Positions 17,083-26,179 of a DNA stretch of 48,872 bases are shown in pieces (within the stretch, counting starts at the first letter, position 1; the number at the start of each line of letters is the position of its first letter). The DNA is from Thermoplasmatales archaeon ex4572_165 (GTDB taxonomy: Archaea > Thermoplasmatota > E2 > DHVEG-1). The notes beneath the pieces are model-generated. The model saw only the letters and a list, made by a program, of their open reading frames with translations, had not been told where the DNA came from and ran no database searches. The position numbers were made by a program, and so were the translations under genes. Location of the stretch: positions 1 to 48,872 of the forward strand of contig NJDG01000012.1 in the NCBI GenBank assembly GCA_002254885.1, given 5' to 3'.

Positions 17083-18186
17083 ATGAATAAAAAAATCATA
17101 ACGATCGGAATTTTTTTAATATTATTCTATATTTCTCTTTGTGGATGTATAACAGAAGATAATTATTATGAGAAAATAAATATCATTGGTGAAACCGCAT
17201 TAAATGGGGTTTATGATCCATCTATTGAATATGATCAAAATGGAACAGGATGGATGGCTTACTCGCCTGTTGAAGCACCTGAATATGTGCACACGCATCT
17301 TGCTAAATCAATGGATCATGGGAAAACATGGTCATATGTTCAAACAATTAATCAAGGGAAAAACGGAACAATAATTCTTGAAAATGAAACTGAAATCAAT
17401 GGAGTATGGAGACATGAAGTATCCAGCTTAGTAAATGATCCAAATGATCCAGGGAAAGAATGGAAAATATTCTGGCATAAATACTTTGCAATTTCACCTT
17501 ATGAGGCAGAGAATAGACTATTTCAATATGGCTGGATTGCATACAAATATGCATCTCATCCAATGGGTCCATGGTCTGAGGAAATCCCATTATTTGGATC
17601 AGGAATATTCCCTCCGAAACCTTTTGAAACATTAATTGATTTGAGTAGTTTACATGAGGATTTAAATGAATTCGTTGTTTACTCAGAACCAGGTTCACTT
17701 GTTGTAGATGATATAATGTATCTAAGTCTAAATGGTCATGTAATTATTAATGATCAGAATATTGGAAAAACAATACTACTTTCATCTGATGATCATGGAG
17801 AAACGTGGCAGTATGTAAACACTCTTTTAGAACCAAATAATTCAAAAGAATATGGTGGATTGTATTTTTCTGGTTCTAGTCTAGTTGAAGAAGAGGGTCG
17901 TTTTTTCATATTTGCATGTCCTGATAACCCAGATGGTAATTTAAAACAGCATTTTGGTACTTGCATATATGAATTTGAAGATATAACAAAAGGAATTTTA
18001 ATAAGGGATGAAAATGAGGAATTAATGATTCATAAATATCTAAAAACAACGTTAATAAGTGGGGGACAAAGTGATTATGATGAGCAAAACACCTATGGTG
18101 GGATAATAATGCCACAGCAGAACTATTCAGCTTTCCCAGAAATCTTCCAGATTTTCAATACAAAAGAAAAAATCATATCAAATTAA
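17083..18186 (+). CDS. Secreted beta-propeller lipoprotein with Asp-box repeats (sialidase/GH43/GH93-like)
   Basis: This 367-residue protein has a signal sequence ending LCGC, a lipobox-like site, and then a beta-propeller-like fold. Two Asp-box motifs are clear: SMDHGKTW (about residues 71-78) and SSDDHGETW (about 229-237). The early YDPSIEYD segment recalls the first blade of GH43/GH93-type glycosidases. Asp boxes are shared by sialidases, GH93 exo-arabinanases and non-enzymatic propellers, so enzyme class is open. In this locus an arabinan or arabinoxylan side-chain activity is plausible. The gene follows the previous one by 104 bases and precedes the esterase by 41, so the locus may be transcribed in segments. 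Confidence 0.6.
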   Translation: MNKKIITIGIFLILFYISLCGCITEDNYYEKINIIGETALNGVYDPSIEYDQNGTGWMAYSPVEAPEYVHTHLAKSMDHGKTWSYVQTINQGKNGTIILENETEINGVWRHEVSSLVNDPNDPGKEWKIFWHKYFAISPYEAENRLFQYGWIAYKYASHPMGPWSEEIPLFGSGIFPPKPFETLIDLSSLHEDLNEFVVYSEPGSLVVDDIMYLSLNGHVIINDQNIGKTILLSSDDHGETWQYVNTLLEPNNSKEYGGLYFSGSSLVEEEGRFFIFACPDNPDGNLKQHFGTCIYEFEDITKGILIRDENEELMIHKYLKTTLISGGQSDYDEQNTYGGIIMPQQNYSAFPEIFQIFNTKEKIISN

Positions 18187-18227
18187 ACTTATAAATCAAT
18201 ATATATTTAAAGTAAAAGGTTGTAATA

Positions 18228-19274
18228 ATGAAAGCCATCAAAATAAATATTATTAATAAAAAAATGGTTTACATATCATTTATATTTGTAATATTATTAA
18301 CATCAACAGTTTTTTCAGGTTGTCTTAAAAATATAGGTCTAGGGGGTGAAGATTACCGATGGGATGTAAACTGGATAACACAACAAGATAGCTATGGTAC
18401 TGGCGATTATGGCCGTAGAATCGAAGTTCAGAATGTTTCACGTTTTTATAAGTTTCATATTCCTATTGGATATAACCCTGAGATTTTAACACCCGTGGTT
18501 TTATGTTTACATGGTGGCGGAGGATACCCAGGTGCAGTGAGATATCAAACAGATTTTGATATCCTTGCAGATAATGAAGGATTCATCATAGTATATCCTG
18601 GAGGGCATCATAGATTATGGAATGATCGTCTATTATTTTGGAATGATGGCAGAACACCAAAAAACGATCCTTCTTTTAGTGATATTGATGATGTTGGTTT
18701 CATATCATTATTAATTGATGATTTAGGGATGTATTTTAATATTGATGAAAATCGAATCTTTGCAACAGGCATATCAAATGGTGCAATGATGTCATATCGG
18801 TTAGCTTCTGAATTGTCGAATAAAATTGCAGCTATTGCTCCCGTTGCAGGTCAAAGAGCAATTGGTGAATTTGGACAAGTTCCACCTGTTCCGGTTCCAA
18901 TAATTCATTTTCATGGTATTCTTGATGAATGGGCCCCATATTATGGAGGAAAACAAGTTTCATCATTTTTTCTTGAAGATTTCAGAAATTCAGTTTTAAA
19001 TACTACGATATCATGGGTTATTCATAATAAATGTCCATTGGATCCATATGATACATTTAGAATTGGTAATGCAACCTGTACAAAATATGGACCTGGATTA
19101 AATAATTCGGAGGTAGTCCTTTGGACTCTTGAAGATGGAGGTCATACATGGCCAGGTGGTAAAATCACAAAATCAGAGGGGGATTATTTAGGAATTGGAG
19201 TAGGTCCAATTAATCATGATATATCCTCTATGGAATTAATATGGAAATTTTTTGAAAGTCTTCCAAAACAATAG
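18228..19274 (+). CDS. Secreted PHB-depolymerase/feruloyl-esterase-like lipoprotein (copy 1)
   Basis: This is an alpha/beta hydrolase of the LpqC/PHB depolymerase family, which includes feruloyl and acetyl-xylan esterases. The oxyanion strand is LCLHGGGG. The nucleophile Ser183 lies in GISNGA, the Asp is probably in HGILDEW, and the His is in EDGGHTWPGG. The signal sequence ends FSGC, a lipobox-like site. A second ATG at residue 13 would give a shorter signal peptide. It is a paralog of the gene at 23183. In this gene block it would cut ester-linked ferulate or acetyl groups from xylan to expose the chain; this role is inferred from family and context. Confidence 0.78.
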   Translation: MKAIKINIINKKMVYISFIFVILLTSTVFSGCLKNIGLGGEDYRWDVNWITQQDSYGTGDYGRRIEVQNVSRFYKFHIPIGYNPEILTPVVLCLHGGGGYPGAVRYQTDFDILADNEGFIIVYPGGHHRLWNDRLLFWNDGRTPKNDPSFSDIDDVGFISLLIDDLGMYFNIDENRIFATGISNGAMMSYRLASELSNKIAAIAPVAGQRAIGEFGQVPPVPVPIIHFHGILDEWAPYYGGKQVSSFFLEDFRNSVLNTTISWVIHNKCPLDPYDTFRIGNATCTKYGPGLNNSEVVLWTLEDGGHTWPGGKITKSEGDYLGIGVGPINHDISSMELIWKFFESLPKQ

Positions 19275-19352
19275 AGTATATAAATAAAAAAATAGGTTTT
19301 TTGGGTTAAATTTGGGCAAATCGTTATAAATAGGTTCCGTTCATTAAAAATT

Positions 19353-22300
19353 ATGAAAAAAATCGTAGCCATATTTACCTTAATTATTCTACTTTTTACT
19401 GTTATTGGAGCAGAAGAACTTAGAGTTAATATTCAAGATGATGAAACAGTCATACTTTTTGTGGATATTAATAATATGTACTGTGATGATGATAATCCTG
19501 GAACTGAAGAAGAACCTTTATACCGTATACAGGAGGCTGCAAACCGATCAATTCCTGGGACAATGATATATGTAAAAGAAGGAATCTATTATGAGACTGT
19601 CAATGTTAGAAATTCTGGTAATGTCGATGAGATGATTACTTTTAGTGCATTTGAAGACGATTGTGTTGTTGTTCATTCTACAAGTTATGCCTGTTTTAAT
19701 ATGCAAAATGTGGAGTATATAAAGATAAATGGTTTTGAACTTACAGGAGCCTGGAATGATGGTACTGCGGCTCATGGTGGTGGAATAAAAGGCCATCCAG
19801 GTGTATATGAAGAAGGTGAGTATGGTGTTAGAAATAGTATTTTTTCAAATAATCTTATCTATGATAATGATGCAGGTATGCATCTAGTCTTAAGCGATAA
19901 TAATATGATAAACAATAATATCGTCTTTGATTGTGGGGAAGCATCAATTAGGCTAAAACGATCGAGTAGAAATGAGATATTCAATAATTTAGTATATAAC
20001 AATGGAATAAATGAAGCATGGGGAATCACTTTTTATGGCTCACCTTATACAAAAGTATATCATAACACAATTGTAGAAAGAGAAGGTGGAGCAGTTTATA
20101 TCTATGAGGGAACCTCGAATCTAAATGGTGCAACACCTGGTTCAGAAGAATTTTGTATTCCATCCAGCAATTCAAAGGTATATGACAACATCTGTATCGT
20201 AGCAAAAAATGGAGCACCACTTGTTATTGGAAGTAGTACAACAACAGATAGAAGACCAATTCTTGATGAACTATATGGGCCAGTTGATAATCAATATCAT
20301 CATAATTTATGGCATCATCAAGAAGATAATACAGTTGTTGTAAGCTGGGGAGATCTTTGTTTAGAAGAACCAAATGTTTTGTTAAATCTACAAGACTTTC
20401 AACATGAATATCATGGATATGGATTTGAATCAATGTCAACTGACCCGTTATTCAAAGACACGGAAAACTATAATTTTAACTTAAAATCTACAAGTCCTGC
20501 AAAAAAATCTGCATCAGATGGTACAGATATTGGTGTAGATTTTGATAAGCTCCCTGCAAAATTTAATACAAGACATATTAATTCAAATGATGCAGATGTT
20601 AACATTATTTCAGACATATCAGATAAAGATTATGATATTACTTTTTCCAGTAATGGCATTCCTCCAAATGAGGTTCATATTTATCGTGATTATTATGGAG
20701 TACCTCACATATATGGTGGATCGAATCATGCGATGTTCTTTGGTGAAGGATTTGCTCATGCTGAGGATCATCTTGAGCAGATGTTAGAAAACTACCGTAC
20801 TGTCCAGGGAACTATGGCAGAGGTTTTTGGGTCTGAGTATCTTGCATCAGATAAGCAAATGCGTTTACTTAGAGTAGCTCATATTGTTGATGAAAAGTAT
20901 AATGAGTTATCTTTTGAAGCTAGAGAGGCAGTAGAGGCATTTGCACAAGGTGTCAATTATTACATGGAAAATAACCCAGAGAACGTTCCAGAATGGGCAA
21001 CTCCAGTTACACCCCAAGAGATAGTAGCATGGACGAAGTTAATAATTCTCGCACGACCTCTAGGACGACTTCAAAAAGAAATATTACATGGATTTGGTAA
21101 TTATACCATATTTAGTGACGAGGGTGCTGTTTATGAATCCAATGAATGGGTGGTGGCACCTGAAAAGACTGCTGATGGTCACGTTATGCTTCAGACAGAT
21201 CCTCACCTTTTATGGTCTGGTATGAACTCATGGTATGAAGTACACTTGGAAAGTGATGATTATCATGTTGCCGGTGCAACTATGTGGGGGGTACCAGGTG
21301 TTATGATGGGACATAACGACCATGTTGCATGGGCTTTGACTGCCAACAGCCCTGACACCGCTGATGCATACATCGAGACTATCAAAACGAACTCACTTAA
21401 ATACCGTTACGATGGGCAATGGCTTGATGTAGAAATCATAAATGAAATAATTGAAGTGGCTGGAGAAGGCCCTGTGGAAGTCAAGTTTTATTATACACAC
21501 CATGGTCCAATAGTTTACTACGAAGAAAATATTGCAATCTCAGGTAAAATGAGTACATGGGATCAGGTAGGTGCTATTGATCAATTCCTGGCTTACAATC
21601 GGGCCCAGAATTTGGATGATTTTAAGGATGCACTGTCAATGTTACAATGTGTTCGTTGGAACCATGTTTATGGGGATGTAGATGGAAACATTTTCTATAT
21701 ATGGAATGCCCGTGTGTTTCATCGTCAAGGCAACTATGATTATACAAGACCATTAGATGGAAGTACTTCCAATACAGAATGGGGGGCTCTTGTAACACTT
21801 GAAGAACTGCCGCAGGAAATCAACCCTGAAAGCAAGTTCTTCCAAAACTGCAACACAGCACCATGGTATATCAACCCGTTGACTACAATTAAAGAAGGAG
21901 ATTATCCAGATTATGTTGTTGGAGGTGATTTTGGCGCTCGAGGCATACGTTCGTCTGCCCTATTAGACGCAAAGTGGGATCTTACAGTAAATCGAATGAA
22001 AGAAATATCATTGGACAACTTCTGTTTAAATGCGGAGATGCTGATTCCTCTAGTGGACTATTGCTATGAGCATGAAGGTGAAAACGTATCTGATCCAGAG
22101 GGATGGCTTCCACAGGCTATAGATGTATTAAATGCATGGGATTACAATGCAGATGCAGATGCTAAAGAAGTAGCCCTAGCTAGGTTGTGGATCGAAGAAG
22201 TGAACAGGCAAACTGGGGGTGTTAATCTTCTGGATCCAACACAACCTGAAGATCTCAATGTTGAAGAGATGCATAGATATTTAGAATTATTAATCCATGC

Positions 22301-23072
22301 AACTGAAACAATGTACAGTACATATGATAGCTTAACTATTCCATGGGGAGAAATTCATGTGTTTCAAAGGGGAGATAAGATACTTCCACTCAGTGGTGCA
22401 GGACATGTTTTTAACTCATTGCATATGTCTCATGGCCCAATTTCCGATGATGGAATCATGTACTGCGATAGTGGTTCATCTTATATGATGCTTGTTCAAT
22501 TATCAAATCCCGTACGTGCCTGGAGCCAGTTTCCACTGTCTGAGAGTGATGATCCTGAAAGCTCCCATTATTCAGATATTTCTGAGTTATATAGCAGACA
22601 GGAATACAAGCCTGCATGGTTCACTGAACAAGAAGTGATGGCCAACCTTGATCCAGTTGATCCCAATCCAACCATAATTATCATTCCAGAGGAAAATAAC
22701 CCTCCACTTAGACCAAATATTAAAGGTCCATCAAATGGCAAAGCAGGTAGTAAATATGAATATACATTTACCACAATCGACTCAGATGGAGACGACATCT
22801 TTTATTATATGGAGTGGGGAGATGGTAATAATGACGGCAATACCTGGATTGGACCATATTCATCAGGCGAACAAGTAAAGATAAATCATACTTGGAGTGA
22901 AACCGGAAACTACAATATAAAAGCAAAAGCCAAAGATATCCATGATTCAGAGAGTAACTGGGGAACACTATACATCAGTATGCTAAAAAATAAACAATTA
23001 TTCTTTATGTTAATATGGGAACTGAGTGAATGGTTTCCATTGCTGAAACAAATTTTAATATTGATTACATAA
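19353..23072 (+). CDS. Secreted fusion: beta-helix domain + penicillin acylase (Ntn hydrolase) + PKD + tail
   Basis: Domains in order: signal peptide (about 1-20); a right-handed parallel beta-helix (about 30-395) of the pectate-lyase-like/DUF1565 kind with repeated Asn-rich turns; a penicillin-acylase (peptidase S45) domain from about 445 (VHIYRDYYGVPHIYG) to 1100; a PKD domain (about 1125-1215); and a short hydrophobic tail. The S45 nucleophile is Ser596 in YESNEWVV, which would become the beta-chain N-terminus after self-cleavage. Conserved DPHL, WYEVHL and GHNDHVAWALT follow. The residue before Ser is Glu, where Gly is common. G+C in the acylase part is close to 50% in the rows I counted, against about 27-30% in the beta-helix and tail. 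It likely hydrolyses amide bonds outside the cell (acyl-homoserine lactones, N-acyl compounds or peptides); substrate unknown. Confidence 0.8.
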   Translation: MKKIVAIFTLIILLFTVIGAEELRVNIQDDETVILFVDINNMYCDDDNPGTEEEPLYRIQEAANRSIPGTMIYVKEGIYYETVNVRNSGNVDEMITFSAFEDDCVVVHSTSYACFNMQNVEYIKINGFELTGAWNDGTAAHGGGIKGHPGVYEEGEYGVRNSIFSNNLIYDNDAGMHLVLSDNNMINNNIVFDCGEASIRLKRSSRNEIFNNLVYNNGINEAWGITFYGSPYTKVYHNTIVEREGGAVYIYEGTSNLNGATPGSEEFCIPSSNSKVYDNICIVAKNGAPLVIGSSTTTDRRPILDELYGPVDNQYHHNLWHHQEDNTVVVSWGDLCLEEPNVLLNLQDFQHEYHGYGFESMSTDPLFKDTENYNFNLKSTSPAKKSASDGTDIGVDFDKLPAKFNTRHINSNDADVNIISDISDKDYDITFSSNGIPPNEVHIYRDYYGVPHIYGGSNHAMFFGEGFAHAEDHLEQMLENYRTVQGTMAEVFGSEYLASDKQMRLLRVAHIVDEKYNELSFEAREAVEAFAQGVNYYMENNPENVPEWATPVTPQEIVAWTKLIILARPLGRLQKEILHGFGNYTIFSDEGAVYESNEWVVAPEKTADGHVMLQTDPHLLWSGMNSWYEVHLESDDYHVAGATMWGVPGVMMGHNDHVAWALTANSPDTADAYIETIKTNSLKYRYDGQWLDVEIINEIIEVAGEGPVEVKFYYTHHGPIVYYEENIAISGKMSTWDQVGAIDQFLAYNRAQNLDDFKDALSMLQCVRWNHVYGDVDGNIFYIWNARVFHRQGNYDYTRPLDGSTSNTEWGALVTLEELPQEINPESKFFQNCNTAPWYINPLTTIKEGDYPDYVVGGDFGARGIRSSALLDAKWDLTVNRMKEISLDNFCLNAEMLIPLVDYCYEHEGENVSDPEGWLPQAIDVLNAWDYNADADAKEVALARLWIEEVNRQTGGVNLLDPTQPEDLNVEEMHRYLELLIHATETMYSTYDSLTIPWGEIHVFQRGDKILPLSGAGHVFNSLHMSHGPISDDGIMYCDSGSSYMMLVQLSNPVRAWSQFPLSESDDPESSHYSDISELYSRQEYKPAWFTEQEVMANLDPVDPNPTIIIIPEENNPPLRPNIKGPSNGKAGSKYEYTFTTIDSDGDDIFYYMEWGDGNNDGNTWIGPYSSGEQVKINHTWSETGNYNIKAKAKDIHDSESNWGTLYISMLKNKQLFFMLIWELSEWFPLLKQILILIT

Positions 23073-23182
23073 TTAAAAACAATTGAAATGGTTGAAAACT
23101 TGAATTTAAAAAAGTAATGAAACAATAAATATTATAGATTAGTATCTATTTGGATAAAAAAATAAGCAATGAGCCGATAAAT

Positions 23183-24094
23183 ATGGAAAAAAAGTCAATA
23201 ATAGTAATTTTCATGATTATTATTTTACTAAGTTTCACTCTTTTTAGTGGGTGCATTACAGATAAACAATCAATTGAATATGATGGATTAACAAGAACAT
23301 ATCTTATTCACATACCTGATTTTGATAATGTATTAGAGGAAAAACCGTTACTGATAGCACTTCATGGTGGTGGTGGAAACTCAGAGAACATGAGGGGTAA
23401 AACAGGGTTTAATGATTTGGCAGATGAACATGGTTTTATTGTTGTATACCCAGATGGAACAGGGAAGTTAAAGAATAAACTAGTATGGAATGCAGGTTAT
23501 TGTTGCGGATCAGCACTAGAAAATAATGTTGATGATGTTGGATTTATTGATGCTTTAATTAAAGAACTTCAAAAAACTCTAAATATTGATGAGAATGGAA
23601 TTTATGTAACAGGTCATTCAAATGGAGGAATGATGGCATATCGTCTTGGTTCTGAACTCTCAGATATTATTGCTGCAATCGCACCAGTAGCTGGAACAAT
23701 CGGTGGGCAAGCAACAGAAGAAGAAAACATCTGGCAAATACCAGTTCCAAATAATCCTGTTTCAGTGATTGCATTTCATGGGCTTCTTGATCAAAGTGTT
23801 CCATATTATGGAGGACATGGGAATAGAACAAGTGGAACAAGAATCGATTTTTCTGTAAATCAATCTATTTCGTTTTGGGTTGAAAAGAACAATTGTAATC
23901 CTGTTCCAGATATAGATGAACAAGGAAATATCTCAGTAAAAACATATTTGGGTGGAGATCGTGGTACAGAAGTTGTTTTGTATACTATAATAAATGGTGA
24001 TCATTACTGGCCAGGTTCACAAAAAGATCCATATATGGATGTATCAGCTAGTGAAATCATCTGGGATTTTTTTAAGACTCATCCAAAACAATAA
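23183..24094 (+). CDS. Secreted PHB-depolymerase/feruloyl-esterase-like lipoprotein (copy 2)
   Basis: This is a second alpha/beta hydrolase of the same family as the gene at 18228. The oxyanion segment is IALHGGGG, the nucleophile Ser146 is in GHSNGGM, the probable Asp is in HGLLDQS, and the His is in NGDHYWPG. Long shared stretches (NIDEN, MMAYRL/MMSYRL, IAAIAPVAG) show that the two are paralogs. I start at the ATG at 23183 because it gives a compact signal peptide ending FSGC (lipobox-like). A TTG at 23150 would add 11 residues. The gene ends the polysaccharide block. A role in removing ester groups from plant or algal polysaccharide is inferred. Confidence 0.77.
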   Translation: MEKKSIIVIFMIIILLSFTLFSGCITDKQSIEYDGLTRTYLIHIPDFDNVLEEKPLLIALHGGGGNSENMRGKTGFNDLADEHGFIVVYPDGTGKLKNKLVWNAGYCCGSALENNVDDVGFIDALIKELQKTLNIDENGIYVTGHSNGGMMAYRLGSELSDIIAAIAPVAGTIGGQATEEENIWQIPVPNNPVSVIAFHGLLDQSVPYYGGHGNRTSGTRIDFSVNQSISFWVEKNNCNPVPDIDEQGNISVKTYLGGDRGTEVVLYTIINGDHYWPGSQKDPYMDVSASEIIWDFFKTHPKQ

Positions 24095-24150
24095 GTGAAG
24101 TACATTATAAAAAAGATATTTCATCTTTGAGATATCTGACTAAATATAGG

Positions 24151-24242
24151 TATAAAAAGTAATTATGAAATCAAATATGTGTAACTACCAGTATCATATT
24201 ATTAGTTGGATAGGTCCACCGCATAGGTGACCTTTCCACCTA
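24151..24242 (+). ncRNA. Possible small RNA with two mutually exclusive hairpins
   Basis: A TATA-like box (tataaaaa, 24151-24158) is followed by a stretch with two alternative stems sharing one strand. One is GGT-CACC (24213-24220, one bulged C) with GGTG-ACC (24226-24232). The other is TAGGTG (24224-24229) with CACCTA (24237-24242) across a 7-base loop. A 21-codon frame (24165-24230) ends inside the first stem. No gene follows on the plus strand, so a switch has no obvious target. The rest of the gap 24095-24383 shows nothing else. Confidence 0.3.
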
Positions 24243-24383
24243 GTTATTTGAAAGTCTGGAAATCATTGAAATTGAGAAATAGGATTGAGTTGGATAAACC
24301 CATCAATGTTAATGGTTTGAATGAAACTCCCATCTGAAACACTGCAATAAAACATTAATCTATAATGAATTTTTTGATTTTTT

Positions 24384-24608
24384 CTATCCATTTCTTTTTT
24401 GACTTAGCCATCTTCTTACTCTTAATCTATTAACTTCTCTTTTATGATCAAATGATTTTTTATCCTCACGAGTTTTCACAACTTTTGGCCCAATATCAGA
24501 TTTCTTAATTTGTGATCTTAAAATTTTAATTGATTTATCAAATTTATTACAAGAAAAGCATTCTTCTTTATATGTCATTTTACAAAATGGACATATTATA
24601 TCCGACAT
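24384..24608 (-). CDS. Small CxxC zinc-ribbon protein with basic tail
   Basis: This 74-residue protein begins MSDIICPFC and has two Cys pairs, CPFC and CFSC, about 10 residues apart. This is a short zinc ribbon, followed by a very basic helical tail (REVNRLRVRRWLSQKR). I chose the ATG at 24608 over a TTG at 24614. Such small proteins often bind nucleic acid or a larger complex. Its neighbours give no functional clue. No family name is assigned. Confidence 0.6.
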   Translation of the reverse strand: MSDIICPFCKMTYKEECFSCNKFDKSIKILRSQIKKSDIGPKVVKTREDKKSFDHKREVNRLRVRRWLSQKRNG

Positions 24609-24754
24609 AAACAAGTATATTCATAAGCCGTATGATTATCAACTAAATAATCTAACTATGGAAGAAAAATAATATTTGTTATAGGTTATTATCAAAATTA
24701 TTAAATATAACTTTATTACTCCCAGAATAATTAAATAATGGGAGAAACACAACT

Positions 24755-25171
24755 ATGGCATATGATTTTCCAAGTAAAGAATGGATAGAAGCATATAAGA
24801 ATGCATTGAATGGCGAACCAGGAAAAGCATGGCAAAAAGCAGCTGAAACATGGGAAGGAGATTTCCTCTTTGTTATTGAATCTGATGCTACCTTTAAAGA
24901 AACTATTCAATTTTATATCAATCTTTGGCATGGTGAATGTCGAGAAGCAAAGATGATTACTGACTCAAACTCAATTCCTGATGCTGAAATTCAGTATGTT
25001 GGCAAATATTCAAATTGGCAAAAACTTATCAAAGGTGAAATTGACCCCATTAGAGGAATTATGATGAGGAAATTCAAGCTTGTTGGAAATAAAGCAAAAG
25101 TGATGCGTTCTATTACAGCTGCAAAAGAACTTGTTGCAACAGCTCAGAAAATTGATACTAATTTTGTTTAA
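24755..25171 (+). CDS. SCP2 sterol-transfer-like lipid-binding protein
   Basis: This 138-residue cytosolic protein has the SCP2-like pattern: an N-terminal helix (FPSKEWIEAYKNALN), an amphipathic middle, and the closing KLVGNKAKVMRSITAAKELV, which matches the K-L-x-G-D/N-x-x-K motif of the family. SCP2 domains bind fatty acyl or isoprenoid ligands in a hydrophobic tunnel. In archaea the ligand is unknown. It has an AT-rich promoter with no clear Shine-Dalgarno and stands alone. Confidence 0.72.
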   Translation: MAYDFPSKEWIEAYKNALNGEPGKAWQKAAETWEGDFLFVIESDATFKETIQFYINLWHGECREAKMITDSNSIPDAEIQYVGKYSNWQKLIKGEIDPIRGIMMRKFKLVGNKAKVMRSITAAKELVATAQKIDTNFV

Positions 25172-25255
25172 AAAATCCTTATCGACACACATCTAATCTT
25201 CTTTAAAAAAAATATATAAATCTTTAAATTTACCTTTTTCTTTCCATATTTTATT

Positions 25256-25996
25256 ATGAAGAAAAATGATTTACATACTCTTACGTATTCATCATCTGAG
25301 ATAAAAGATAAAACTCATAAAATATACTCTCAAATAATTAATCAATCTAGTATGATTGATAAAGGAAATTATGTTAAGATAGAAACATATGATCTAAAAC
25401 TCCTTTTTTCTTTATATGATACTTATTTTTTCCAAGGGTTTTTTAAAGATAATTATGAGGATAAAATATTTTTCAGATTATCGAAACGAATGACTAGTGC
25501 AGGAGGAAAAACGCAACGTTTCAAGGATTCAAATACCTTCATCTTATCACTATCTACATTTTTAATTTTTAAAACATTTAATGATATTGAACGAGAAATA
25601 AAGATAAATGGAATTATTTGTCATGATCGATTAGAAGCAAGTATGCGCATCTTTGAACATGAAATAATTCATGTAATTGAACATATACTTTATGATACTT
25701 CAAGTTGTTCAAAGCCATATTTTAAACGTTTAAGTAATAATATTTTTGGTCATACAGATGTAACCCATCGATTAATCACTCAGAATGAAATTGCAGATAA
25801 AACTTTTAATTTGCATGTTGGTGATTTTGCATCATTTGATTATGAAGGGCAATTTTATAAAGGAGTTATTAGCCGTATTACCAAACGTGCAACTGTTATG
25901 GTTAAGGATCCAGAAGGCGATTATTTAGATTCAAATGGAAATCAATATATAAAATATTATATACCAATCTCACAACTAACAAAGATAGAAAAATAG
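25256..25996 (+). CDS. SprT-like zinc metalloprotease
   Basis: The 246-residue protein has the SprT arrangement: FFRLSKRMTSAGGKT (about 74-88), then a strand ending in FILSLS, then an HExxH zinc site, His135-Glu-Ile-Ile-His139, in FEHEIIHVIEH. SprT-like proteases (Spartan and relatives) can cut proteins crosslinked to DNA. The C-terminal part (about 190-246) is a KOW/SH3-like beta unit (HVGDFASFDYEGQFYKGVI). The typical C-terminal zinc ribbon of SprT is not seen. There is no signal peptide, so the protein is cytosolic. The start is the only suitable ATG, preceded by an AT-rich promoter. Function in DNA-protein crosslink repair is inferred. Confidence 0.72.
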   Translation: MKKNDLHTLTYSSSEIKDKTHKIYSQIINQSSMIDKGNYVKIETYDLKLLFSLYDTYFFQGFFKDNYEDKIFFRLSKRMTSAGGKTQRFKDSNTFILSLSTFLIFKTFNDIEREIKINGIICHDRLEASMRIFEHEIIHVIEHILYDTSSCSKPYFKRLSNNIFGHTDVTHRLITQNEIADKTFNLHVGDFASFDYEGQFYKGVISRITKRATVMVKDPEGDYLDSNGNQYIKYYIPISQLTKIEK

Positions 25997-26179
25997 AAAA
26001 ATTCTTTTTATTCATATATATTTTTCCAGACATAACTTGTAAGATGAGTAAACTATCACAACCTATGAATGTTTCATATTAGTCATTCTAGTAGATACAA
26101 TGTTGGTATTTTCAATTTGTAATTTTTACACAAACATTAATAATAGAAGTAATTTGAAAACAATTTAATGTGAGTTGAT

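Noticed and set aside
24165-24230. 21-codon frame possibly acting as a leader peptide
   Set aside because: No downstream plus-strand gene to control and no ribosome site; kept only as part of the hairpin note.
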